Source: Bacteroidota bacterium (GTDB lineage: Bacteria; Bacteroidota; Ignavibacteria; UBA10030; UBA6906). Taken from it: a stretch of DNA of 64,000 bases. The position numbers were made by a program, and so were the translations under genes. The DNA is taken from contig JAUQWO010000006.1 in NCBI GenBank assembly GCA_030835135.1, positions 1 through 64,000 on the forward strand, in the 5' to 3' direction. Within the stretch, counting starts at the first letter, position 1. Each line of letters begins with the position of its first letter. Positions 36,970 through 45,124 of this stretch are shown in pieces. Below the pieces are notes generated by a model. The model did no database searches and was not told where the DNA came from. It was given only the letters and a program-made list of their open reading frames with translations.

Positions 36970-37878
36970 TCACCGTTTAGTCTGACCATTGACTTTCGCC
37001 TGCGGACCATAGCGGATCACCATCTCCACCTTCTCGATGATGCCGCCCTTGTTCAACGTGCATTCCACACGCCCACCCTCGGGGTCGACGCGCGTCACGT
37101 AGCCCAGATACACCTCATCACCCTCGTTGATCGTTCTGATCGTGTTGTTCTGGTCCAGCACGAATGCCTTGCCGGGGATCACCGCCTTGAGTTCCGAACG
37201 CTGGACCTCCACGAGATCATGGATGTTCGGCGGGATGCCGGATGCGATGACCGGCGTGAACGGATCCACCGTCAGTGCGTTCGGCGTGAGCGACCGTTCG
37301 CCGAGGGAACTCGACAGTTCGGAGACCGATGAGAAATACGCATGCACGGTCATATCGAAGGTCACCAGGACCTGACCGAGTTCGTGCTCCGCATCGGGGG
37401 CCACTTCCACACCCTTCATGGTGATGGAGTGGATCTTGTACAGACGGCGGTCGTTCTCCAGATACCAGATGAACCGGTAGAGGTTATCGAACGGCGCTTC
37501 CCCACGCAGTCCGTACGTGTTGTACCCGTAGTTCGCGAGCATGGTCGTTCCGGTATAGACCATGTTGAGCTTCACCTCGCCGCTGAGATCGATCAGGTGG
37601 CTGAAGTAGGCATAGCTCTGTGAACTGACATCCGCGGGCGGGATATCCTTGTTGCGGCCATCCCACCGCTTCTGGGTATCGTTCAGCACCGCACTCAGGT
37701 CATTGAACTGGTTGACCAGGTTCGGGGTGTTCTGCAGTTCCTCATCGATCTTGGCGACCTCGGCCTCGAGGGCCTTGATCTTCTTCGGCAGATGGAACGC
37801 ACGAATGTACGTGCCGACCGAGAGGATCAGGAACAGCAGGATCCCGAGGGCGATGCTATTGCGTAATTTATATGACAC
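36970..37878 (-). CDS. PilO-PilP-like fusion protein
   Basis: A 302-residue inner-membrane protein. A transmembrane helix near residue 10 (ALGILLFLILSVGTYIRAF) is followed by a coiled-coil (PKKIKALEAEVAKIDEEL) and a ferredoxin-like region as in PilO. The C-terminal 80 residues (VIPGKAFVLDQNNTIRTINEGDEVYLGYVTRVDPEGGRVE) look like the PilP beta-sandwich that contacts the secretin. In most systems PilO and PilP are separate. The gene begins at GTG 37878 with AGGAG about 7 nt upstream; no ATG lies close in frame. It sits between the PilM-PilN fusion and the secretin, exactly the pilMNOPQ order. Confidence 0.78.
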   Translation of the reverse strand: MSYKLRNSIALGILLFLILSVGTYIRAFHLPKKIKALEAEVAKIDEELQNTPNLVNQFNDLSAVLNDTQKRWDGRNKDIPPADVSSQSYAYFSHLIDLSGEVKLNMVYTGTTMLANYGYNTYGLRGEAPFDNLYRFIWYLENDRRLYKIHSITMKGVEVAPDAEHELGQVLVTFDMTVHAYFSSVSELSSSLGERSLTPNALTVDPFTPVIASGIPPNIHDLVEVQRSELKAVIPGKAFVLDQNNTIRTINEGDEVYLGYVTRVDPEGGRVECTLNKGGIIEKVEMVIRYGPQAKVNGQTKR

Positions 37879-37903
37879 GGCCTCTCTCCTTTCCTCGTGA
37901 TAG

Positions 37904-39466
37904 CTACTGTCCCACCGCCGACGACGACGGTACCTTGATCCGGTACTTGTACACCGTCTGTTCCCGGATCTCCTGCACGCTGACCTCCTCGAGGAGGGCG
38001 TTGTCAAAGAGCGTCGCCAGACGCGGGATCCGCGTGCGGTAGGTCGTGAATCCATTCATCATGAGATCGGCATCCTTGCCGGCCGTCATGTCCGTGAGCC
38101 AGATCGCGTTCATATCCTCAACGCCGTGGCTCAGCTGCGTCAGGACCTTGCTCCACCGTTCGCTGCCCGGCACAAGACTGTCATACAACGCCATGGAGGT
38201 CTTGTAGCGCGTCAGCTGGTCTTCCAGCGCCTGGATCGAGTTCGCCAGCGTGAGGTTCTCCGCTTTCTGGCTCTCCTTCAGGACCAGCACATCGCTGAGT
38301 TCCTTGATCTCCCTCGACTTCGACGTGATGGACCACGTGAAGAAGAAGGTCATGGCGAACAGCGCCAGCAACAGCGCATAGCCATGCCAGGCCAGTTTGA
38401 ACACACGCTGTCCTTCACGGACCGACGCCGGGAGGACATTGACATGGTAGATGGCCGAACTGCCCGGGTCCAGCACCTGCATGGCGGCACCGATCGGGAC
38501 CGCGAATTCCGACAGCGCCTCCTGCTGCTCGGGGCTGAGACCGCTCGCATCCAGCCGGGGCATGCTCAGATACTCGATCTCCTGGTCCGGCAACTGCTGG
38601 GAGAGGAAATCCCGGAACCCGACCCGGTGGCACTCACCCGCAAGGATGATGCGCCGGATGTGCGGAATGGCCAGATTGTCCTGCTCCAGGAGCAGACGCG
38701 AATACACCGTGTTCTGCAGGTTCGGGGAATCGTACCCCTCGCCGATGATCGGGGCGAACTGATGGAAATGCGCGCCGCGCATGAAGATCAGACGCGTGAA
38801 TTCGGTGCCTACATAGATCACGACCGTGACGTCCTGCTCTTCGAACTCATAGTTCGCACGGACCACGTTCATCATCGACACGTCCGCGCTGGTCACGCCG
38901 GAAATGAGCGGCAGGCGGTTCCCGATGTACCCCTTGATGTTCTCCAGGGCGTTGATCAGACTGAGCCCGTCCTCACGGACGATGCAGAGCAGGTTCCCTT
39001 CATCGGTCTTGATCGCATCGACCGCGTCGGACGCCGGCTGAAACGCGCGCGTCGAACGGAGTTCCGTCAGGATCCGGTCCTTCAGCCTCTTCCCCTTCAG
39101 GCCGAAATCGCTCTCGAGGATGTGGTAGTAGATCGAGGGCTCGGAGATGGCGTAGGTCAGCGAGTACTTGTGGCGGGGATAGTTCGCAATGAGACCCAGC
39201 AGCACCGCATTGTTGTCCTCGCTCGACTCGGGGGTCGTTTCCGGCACGGGCGCGTTCGCGAACGCGAACGCATCGTTCGGGTCCGTGATCGTCGCCGCCG
39301 CCTCCTCCACCAGCTTCCGGTCATGCAGCTTCTGCATGAGGGTCGCCGTCTTCAGCTCGTTGATCACGATATGCTTCCGTGACACGGAGAGGTGCGCGAG
39401 CTTGACATCCAGCCCGTCCACGAACAACCCGAGCACCGTCTTTCCTGTACCCATCACCGTGGCCAT
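37904..39466 (-). CDS. PilM-PilN-like fusion protein
   Basis: A 520-residue protein joining two pilus-assembly parts. Residues 1-340 form a PilM-like actin-fold ATPase (TVLGLFVDGLDVKLAHLS; YVGTEFTRLIFMRGAHFHQF; RIILAGECHRVGFRDFL). A transmembrane helix at about 367-385 (YALLLALFAMTFFFTWSI) follows, then a PilN-like coiled-coil and periplasmic part (SREIKELSDVLVLKESQKAENLTLA ... TRYKTSMALYDSLVPG). The normal pair is cytoplasmic PilM bound to the N-terminus of PilN. The fusion places PilM at the membrane permanently, but here PilM precedes the PilN helix. The PilT gene ends 39 bp upstream. Confidence 0.82.
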   Translation of the reverse strand: MATVMGTGKTVLGLFVDGLDVKLAHLSVSRKHIVINELKTATLMQKLHDRKLVEEAAATITDPNDAFAFANAPVPETTPESSEDNNAVLLGLIANYPRHKYSLTYAISEPSIYYHILESDFGLKGKRLKDRILTELRSTRAFQPASDAVDAIKTDEGNLLCIVREDGLSLINALENIKGYIGNRLPLISGVTSADVSMMNVVRANYEFEEQDVTVVIYVGTEFTRLIFMRGAHFHQFAPIIGEGYDSPNLQNTVYSRLLLEQDNLAIPHIRRIILAGECHRVGFRDFLSQQLPDQEIEYLSMPRLDASGLSPEQQEALSEFAVPIGAAMQVLDPGSSAIYHVNVLPASVREGQRVFKLAWHGYALLLALFAMTFFFTWSITSKSREIKELSDVLVLKESQKAENLTLANSIQALEDQLTRYKTSMALYDSLVPGSERWSKVLTQLSHGVEDMNAIWLTDMTAGKDADLMMNGFTTYRTRIPRLATLFDNALLEEVSVQEIREQTVYKYRIKVPSSSAVGQ

Positions 39467-39505
39467 AGTCCCTGTCTTTCGCTTGTGATGTTCCCGGGTG
39501 TCCGC

Positions 39506-40738
39506 TTATTCCGCGGTCGGGGACATATTCAACAATTGCTGGAAGCGCCGCTTGTTGTTCGCTGCCACCATGGCGTTGTCCAGCGAGATCTTCTTGTTCG
39601 TATATAACCGCTTCAGGTCCTGCTCCAGCGTGATCATCCCGATGTCGCCCGACTCGGCCATCATCTGGTAGATCTCGCCCGTGTTGTTGTTCTTGATCGC
39701 GGCCCGGACCGACGGGATCATGACGAGCACCTCTTTTGCCAGAACGAGTTTCCCCTCCAGGCTCGGTACCAGCTTCTGCGACATCACGCAACTCAGCGTG
39801 TCGGCCAGACGGATACGCACACGCTCCTGTTCGATCGGCGGCACCTCGCCAATGATACGGTCGATGGTCTCGACCGCCGACGCCGTATGCAGCGTCGAAA
39901 ACACCTTGTGGCCGGAGTCCGTGATCTCCAGCGCTGTCATGATGGTGTCCGGATCCCTCATCTCACCGATCGTGATGATGTCCGGGTCCTGCCGCAGGGC
40001 CTGGATGGCCCCATCCTTGAACGACAGCACATCACGGCCCACCTCACGGTGACGGATGATGCAGCGGTCAGGCGTGTGCACGTACTCCACAGGCGACGCA
40101 ATGATCACGATGTGGCCATCCACCGTGTGATTGTTCGCATCGATGATGCTGTCCAGCGTGGTGCTCTTGCCGGAGCCGGTGATTCCGGTGATCAACGTCA
40201 ATCCCTGCGTCGTGTGCGCCAGACTCAGCACCCGCGTCACGTTCGGGTGGAATTCCAGGGCCTTGTACGGGCGGATCACATTGTTGATCGCGCGCATGTT
40301 CATGGCCAGATGGTCCAGGTCGAAACAGACGTTGCACCGGAACCGGAACATCCTGTCGTCCTCGATCACGCTGTACGAGAGGTCCAGGTTGCGGTTCTCG
40401 TACAGGAACAGACGCTGCCGCTCGATGAGCACGCTCTGAATCAGCACACTGCATTCGTCCAGGGTGAATGTGCCCAGCTCCTTGGCCGGCCGCTTTTCGC
40501 CGTAGATGCGGTACCAGATGTATTTGGATGTGCCATACCCCCCCAGGTCGATGTCGGAGGCGTTGATCCTCGACATCCGCATGAGGAGGCTGTCCATGAG
40601 CTTCCGGAGCGCACTGCGTTCTGCAGGCGACTGGCGTGACACCAGGTCGCCAATGAGCATTTGACGTTCCATTCCCGGAGCGGTGTCCGGGACATTCGCT
40701 GCGATCTCCTGCAACATGCGTACAGCTGTTTCGATCAT
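39506..40738 (-). CDS. PilT-family retraction-type ATPase with altered Asp box
   Basis: A 410-residue hexameric motor ATPase. Walker A GITGSGKST (185-193), Walker B IITIGEMRD with E259, and His box STLHTAS (H284) are intact. The Asp box, normally IEDPIE, is here IIASPVEY (A214, S215 in place of Glu-Asp), so the acidic pair is lost. The N-terminus is about 60 residues longer than a standard PilT and lacks any recognised extra domain. It lies just after a strong terminator and before the PilM-PilN gene, so it starts a second transcription unit. ATG 40738 has GGAG 8 nt upstream. Its fit to PilT versus PilU is not settled. Confidence 0.88.
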   Translation of the reverse strand: MIETAVRMLQEIAANVPDTAPGMERQMLIGDLVSRQSPAERSALRKLMDSLLMRMSRINASDIDLGGYGTSKYIWYRIYGEKRPAKELGTFTLDECSVLIQSVLIERQRLFLYENRNLDLSYSVIEDDRMFRFRCNVCFDLDHLAMNMRAINNVIRPYKALEFHPNVTRVLSLAHTTQGLTLITGITGSGKSTTLDSIIDANNHTVDGHIVIIASPVEYVHTPDRCIIRHREVGRDVLSFKDGAIQALRQDPDIITIGEMRDPDTIMTALEITDSGHKVFSTLHTASAVETIDRIIGEVPPIEQERVRIRLADTLSCVMSQKLVPSLEGKLVLAKEVLVMIPSVRAAIKNNNTGEIYQMMAESGDIGMITLEQDLKRLYTNKKISLDNAMVAANNKRRFQQLLNMSPTAE

Positions 40739-40801
40739 TACAGCCACTCCCCGTAGTTCTGCACAATTGACAAACTCAATAGACGTGCCACAGATCACAC
40801 C

Positions 40802-40854
40802 AAAAAAACAAGCCTCTGGCGCGGATTACAGCGATTGACGCAGCGCACAGAGGC
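40802..40854 (-). terminator. Rho-independent terminator inside the pilus-like locus
   Basis: On the minus strand, stem GCCTCTG/CAGAGGC (40848-40854 with 40812-40818) encloses a loop with extra GCGC pairing. It is followed by TTGTTTTTTTG (T7 at 40802-40808). It lies 31 bp after the stop of the 416-residue pilin-like gene and separates it from the pilT unit. Confidence 0.75.
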
Positions 40855-40884
40855 CAATATCAACCACACACGGAATATTCTACA

Positions 40885-42135
40885 CTATTCGTACCACGCA
40901 AGGATCTCGTAGGCTTTCGTTGTAGGAAAGTACGGCGGGGCTGAGGTGCGAAACCGCTCGTCAAACCGCAGATTCACCTTCAATCCCTTGGTGATCGAGG
41001 AGTTCGTTGTCGCATAGATATCATTCACGGTCCACCCACCATAGGTGTACAGCGTACCGAGGTTCCGCGTTGCCAGATTCTCCACCTCGATGGAGGCAGC
41101 ATAGCTGAAGAGCGCCGCCATGACCGTGAAATTCGGCCCGTGTCCGGTGGCCGTATTGTCCGCGATCGTGATCTTCTGATTGGCCACGATCCCGAGCATG
41201 TCGGTGGAGGCGGGGTTCGTCCGGGGATCCGAGTTGTACGTGATGTTGTCGTCGATGACGACCTGTCCGCGTGAGGTGCTCTGGGTGTCGATCGCCCCGA
41301 TCGTGAACCGGCCTTTGACGGTCCCTTTCACATGCAACTTGCCGCTACTGTTGTTGAGGACGATGGCCCCGTTCGGTGCAAGGGCTGTCGCCAGCACGGT
41401 CGTATCGGGCCCTGCGGGGCCACGCTTATAGGTGATGGAATCACCTTTGAAGTGCAGATACAGGTCGTCGTTCCCGGTGAAACTCTTCCCCCCCGCCGAT
41501 GCCTTTTCACGGAGTTTGGAATAGTCCCGGTTCAGCGGAATACTTACGCCGGTCTCGACCCCCGCATTGAAGATCGGGTGCCCGCTCCACGACGTGCTGT
41601 CCACGTTGTTCTTGCACGTAGCCTTGCCCCCGAAGTACGGATACCCGTGGGTCCGCAGGGTCCCCTCCACGTGTGTCGGCCCGAAAATGGAGTCGTACGT
41701 TGCCCAGTACACGGCCGAGCCGGCTGCCCCGGCGTACATCGCAAATTTCGCGAAATTGCTCGGGCGCAGGATCGCGATCACCGTCGCCGTACTGTCACGG
41801 AAGGTCGCCACGGACCGCAGCGTCAACCGCCGATCACCCGTCAGAGGGTCCACACTGGTCGTGGAATCCACCGTCACCACGAACGACCCGCCGTTGAACT
41901 GCACGGGCGTGGTGTATCCGTTGAACCAGGCATTGCCATTGATGAGCGGGGGATACAGGAAGATGTAGTTTGCCGCCATGTTGGCGCCGGAGATCGCGAT
42001 GTTCCGCGCCGTCTCCTGGTCGTAATAGGTGATGGCATTGTCATAGGCCTGCACGCTGATGTCCGACATGAGCAGTCCGCTCATCAGGAGAAGCGCACTG
42101 TAGCCCATCACAAGTATGAGAGAGGCTTTGCCCAT
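40885..42135 (-). CDS. large MG-start minor-pilin-like protein (PilX/DUF4900-like)
   Basis: A 416-residue protein that begins MGKASLILVMGYSALLLMSGLLM, split here, so Met-Gly is followed by a hydrophobic helix. The rest is a beta-rich extracellular domain with SFVVTVDSTTSVDPLTGDRRLTLRSVATF, several Gly/Asn-rich strands and a Cys-poor core. The layout resembles the PilX-N/DUF4900 class of large minor pilins, but similarity is weak and from impression only. It is the last gene before the internal terminator and follows two smaller MG-start genes (spacings 13 and 21 bp). A pilus-tip or priming role is inferred. Confidence 0.65.
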   Translation of the reverse strand: MGKASLILVMGYSALLLMSGLLMSDISVQAYDNAITYYDQETARNIAISGANMAANYIFLYPPLINGNAWFNGYTTPVQFNGGSFVVTVDSTTSVDPLTGDRRLTLRSVATFRDSTATVIAILRPSNFAKFAMYAGAAGSAVYWATYDSIFGPTHVEGTLRTHGYPYFGGKATCKNNVDSTSWSGHPIFNAGVETGVSIPLNRDYSKLREKASAGGKSFTGNDDLYLHFKGDSITYKRGPAGPDTTVLATALAPNGAIVLNNSSGKLHVKGTVKGRFTIGAIDTQSTSRGQVVIDDNITYNSDPRTNPASTDMLGIVANQKITIADNTATGHGPNFTVMAALFSYAASIEVENLATRNLGTLYTYGGWTVNDIYATTNSSITKGLKVNLRFDERFRTSAPPYFPTTKAYEILAWYE

Positions 42136-42148
42136 CGCTCATGTTCCC

Positions 42149-42793
42149 CTAGCGGTTTCGGTAATTGCGGGATGACAACCGGAGTTGCTGCCAGAACGCT
42201 GATGAATACTGCGTATTGATCGGCGCCGTCTCCACGAGTTCGCCGGCAACGACATTCTCCACGATCAGGGAGATCTGGATCGTCTGGATCCGTTGAAGAT
42301 TCGCCGCGGTCACGGGGACGCCGAGTTCGTTCCCCTGGCCATCGTAATAGCGGAACTTGAACGAGGTCACGCCGAGATTGGAGCCCTTCGCGGCATCATT
42401 GTTCACGACCCGGTACAGCAGCCGGTCGCGCGGGTTCATGGTCCCCGCAAGCTCCGAGGTCGGGCCGAGATAATAGTAGATACTGTCCACCACACCGTCC
42501 GGCCCGGCCCCGGTCAGATTCACGTCCGTCAGGAACTTCAACCGCATGCTGTCCGCAAGGATGATCGCCCGCGTCGGATCGGGAATATTGTTCGGCTCCA
42601 TGCAGAAACCGATCTTCCGGAAATCATACTCCAGGAGGCGTGTCACTTCCACGAGGTTCTCCTGCACCAGAAGTTCCCCCCCGTAGGTCTGCATGTTCTC
42701 GGAATTCGCCACGCTGATGCGTATCGACGTGAGGAGGAGCCACCCGAAGAGAACGATGGAACCGATGAGATCGATGATGACCTGGGAACCCAT
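42149..42793 (-). CDS. MG-start minor-pilin-like protein, 214 residues
   Basis: A 214-residue protein starting MGSQVIIDLIGSIVLFGWLLL, that is Met-Gly and then a long hydrophobic helix, with no classical prepilin leader and no Glu at position 5 after the Gly. An amphipathic helix (SENMQTYGGELLVQENLVEVTRLLEYDF) and a beta-rich end (FKFRYYDGQGNELGVPVTAANLQRIQTIQISLIVE) follow, the pattern of PilW/minor pseudopilins. It sits between two other MG-start genes. The assignment as a minor pilin is based on topology and context. Confidence 0.65.
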   Translation of the reverse strand: MGSQVIIDLIGSIVLFGWLLLTSIRISVANSENMQTYGGELLVQENLVEVTRLLEYDFRKIGFCMEPNNIPDPTRAIILADSMRLKFLTDVNLTGAGPDGVVDSIYYYLGPTSELAGTMNPRDRLLYRVVNNDAAKGSNLGVTSFKFRYYDGQGNELGVPVTAANLQRIQTIQISLIVENVVAGELVETAPINTQYSSAFWQQLRLSSRNYRNR

Positions 42794-42814
42794 GGGCGAA
42801 CCCGCTCTCTGTGG

Positions 42815-43318
42815 CTATCGGAAATACCAGTAACTATAGACGGTCTGGAACGTCAACGTGTCGCGCATGAACGGGCTCGACACCCACACCCGGAGACGCT
42901 TATGATAGGTCCGGGATGCCGAGGTGACGACCGCATTCGATGAGATCGTGACATAATCCACGGAGTCCCGGATCAGATAGGTTGCCGACCGGAAATAGAC
43001 GCTGTCGCCGGTGATCGTCTTCGAGAACCCGTTATAGTCATCGAAATCGTCGAAGGTCGCTTCTGCCTCCGTACCTTCCTTCCCGAGCGTGGAGCTCAGC
43101 GACGAGACGCTGTTGACGTCGCTGGACACCGTTTTCTCGTCGAAAGCCTTCCCCAGGGCCTGCTCCATCTGGGAGACGCCGAGCGAACTCGCCATGATCA
43201 CGTACTCCGTGGTCTCCACCGACGATCCGCTGTCCAGGGTGGTGTTGTTCATCATCAGCAACACGCTCCCCAGCAGCGCCATCGCCAGCACACTCAACAG
43301 CATTTGTCCAAGTCCCAT
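42815..43318 (-). CDS. MG-start minor-pilin-like protein, 167 residues
   Basis: A 167-residue protein starting MGLGQMLLSVLAMALLGSVLL. The anchor helix follows the initial Met-Gly directly. Next is a Ser/Thr/Asp-rich region and a C-terminal beta segment (RSATYLIRDSVDYVTISSNAVVT; RVWVSSPFMRDTLTFQT). No recognised domain. It starts only 3 bp after the PilB stop, so it is co-transcribed with pilB, and is followed 21 bp later by the 214-residue MG-start gene. The function is inferred as a minor pilin or pseudopilin. Confidence 0.62.
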   Translation of the reverse strand: MGLGQMLLSVLAMALLGSVLLMMNNTTLDSGSSVETTEYVIMASSLGVSQMEQALGKAFDEKTVSSDVNSVSSLSSTLGKEGTEAEATFDDFDDYNGFSKTITGDSVYFRSATYLIRDSVDYVTISSNAVVTSASRTYHKRLRVWVSSPFMRDTLTFQTVYSYWYFR

Positions 43319-43321
43319 GGC

Positions 43322-45115
43322 TCAGTCGTCCGTTGTCGCTGCTGCGATCTCTTCAAGTGTGGTCTGCCCGGCGATGATCCGCTCGATGCCCGACCGCCGG
43401 AGCGTCCACATCCCGTCTTTCATTGCCTGCTCGCGGATCTTGTCTTCATCGATATCGTTGCCCGACTTCGCGATCATCGCCCGGATCTCGCGCGAGAAGA
43501 ACAGCGCTTCGTGAATGGCGGCGCGCCCCTTGTAGCCGGAATTGCACCGTTCACACCCCTGGGCCTCGCAGATCGTGCCATTCTGAAGATCCGCCTCGGC
43601 GAACCCGAAGGACGTGTAGACGTCATGGTCGATCTCATTCGGCGCCAGCTGCTTCTTGCAATGCGGGCAGAGCGTCCGGACCAGTCGCTGCGCCACGATG
43701 ATGTTGATCGCATACGCGATCAGGAACGGCTCGATGCCCATCTTGTACAGACGGGAGACCGCGCTGGGCGCATCGTTGGTGTGCAGGGTCGAGAAGGTAA
43801 GGTGGCCCGTGTTCGCGAGCTTGATCGCGATCTCCGCCGTACTCTTGTCACGCATCTCACCCACAAGCACGATATCCGGGTCGTGACGCAGGATGCCGCG
43901 GATGGCCTGGTCGAAGTTCATCTTGGGGCCGATACGAAGCTGCCGCGCGCCCTTGATGATGTACTCCACCGGGTCCTCCACGGTCAGCACGTTCACCGTC
44001 GGATCGATCACCTGGTGCAAGGCCGCGATCAGCGTCGTACTCTTGCCGCTTCCTGTCGGACCGGTCAGAATGACGATCCCCTGGGGCTTGGCTATGGCCC
44101 TGTTGAAGAAGTCCTTCGCCGGACCCTGCAAACCGAGCTTGTTCAGGTCGGTGATGACCTTCCGGTCGTCCAGGACACGGATGACGATACTCTCGTACTT
44201 GTGCCGGAACTCGATCCCCACGATCGGCATGATGGACACGCGGAACCGGATCATGTGATCGTCGATCAGGCGCTGGATGAACCCGTCCTGCGACATCTCA
44301 CGTTCGAAGCGGTCGACGTTCTTGGAACGGTCTTTCACCACCGCGGCAACGGCCTCGGGCATCGTCTTCTCCTGCACGTGCCAGAGCTTCAGATTGCCGT
44401 CGTTCCGGAACCAGAATTCGGTCCGGTTCCCTTCCTTGGCGATGATATGAATATCGGACGATCCCTGGCGGACGGCCTCGACGAGGGCACCTTCCACCAG
44501 GTTGACGAGGGCGCTCTTGCTGATCTCGGCTTCGAGGGCCTCTTCATCGACCAGCGCATCGTCCTCTTCCTCCTTCACCTGGATCCCGACCTGGGAATCC
44601 TCGAGGAGCTTCAGGAACTCGTTCTCCGGCGGGATCACCTGCTCGAGCAGGCTCTGGAGGTCCTTCAGGCGGCAATACGCCACCTCATACTTCTTGGCCG
44701 CAAATTCGCGCGCGATGATCGGGATCCGCCGGTCCGTCGGGTCCGCGGAAATGATGATCAGCTTGTCCGGCTGCTTCTCATCGTACTTCAGGGGAAGCAT
44801 GCGCGACTGAACGACCATGTCACGGACGTTCTGCGCGAGACCGTCGACGAACTTCTTGATGAAGTCGATCCGGGTCCTGTCGATCACTTCATCGGCGAGG
44901 TAGATCTCCCGGAAGGCGTACAGGTCCGCGACCTCGCGGAACACGGCATCATGGTCGGCACCGAAGTCATTGACCAGGATCTGTCCGAGATTACGACGGT
45001 TCTTCTTGTCCTCAGAGTCTTTGACCCGCAGAGACTTTTCGAGCGTCTCGTAATCGATCACGCCCTTCTTGAGGAGGGCGAAACCGATCTTGTCCGTGAT
45101 ATCGATGGGCGGCAT
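43322..45115 (-). CDS. PilB/GspE-type assembly ATPase
   Basis: A 597-residue assembly motor. N-terminal MshEN/GspE_N-like region (FALLKKGVIDYETLEKSL, LGQILVNDFG). Walker A GPTGSGKST (352-360), Asp box TVEDPVEY (E380, D381), Walker B IVLVGEMRD (E420), His box STLHTND (H445), and zinc cysteines C483/C486 and C521/C524 are all intact, so it should be the active extension ATPase. Starts at ATG 45115, nine bases after the PilC gene stop. The N-terminus is acidic between residues 180 and 197, unlike a standard PilB. It is the intact paralogue of the degenerate copy at 47782-49590. Confidence 0.95.
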   Translation of the reverse strand: MPPIDITDKIGFALLKKGVIDYETLEKSLRVKDSEDKKNRRNLGQILVNDFGADHDAVFREVADLYAFREIYLADEVIDRTRIDFIKKFVDGLAQNVRDMVVQSRMLPLKYDEKQPDKLIIISADPTDRRIPIIAREFAAKKYEVAYCRLKDLQSLLEQVIPPENEFLKLLEDSQVGIQVKEEEDDALVDEEALEAEISKSALVNLVEGALVEAVRQGSSDIHIIAKEGNRTEFWFRNDGNLKLWHVQEKTMPEAVAAVVKDRSKNVDRFEREMSQDGFIQRLIDDHMIRFRVSIMPIVGIEFRHKYESIVIRVLDDRKVITDLNKLGLQGPAKDFFNRAIAKPQGIVILTGPTGSGKSTTLIAALHQVIDPTVNVLTVEDPVEYIIKGARQLRIGPKMNFDQAIRGILRHDPDIVLVGEMRDKSTAEIAIKLANTGHLTFSTLHTNDAPSAVSRLYKMGIEPFLIAYAINIIVAQRLVRTLCPHCKKQLAPNEIDHDVYTSFGFAEADLQNGTICEAQGCERCNSGYKGRAAIHEALFFSREIRAMIAKSGNDIDEDKIREQAMKDGMWTLRRSGIERIIAGQTTLEEIAAATTDD

Positions 45116-45124
45116 GGGCTTCTG

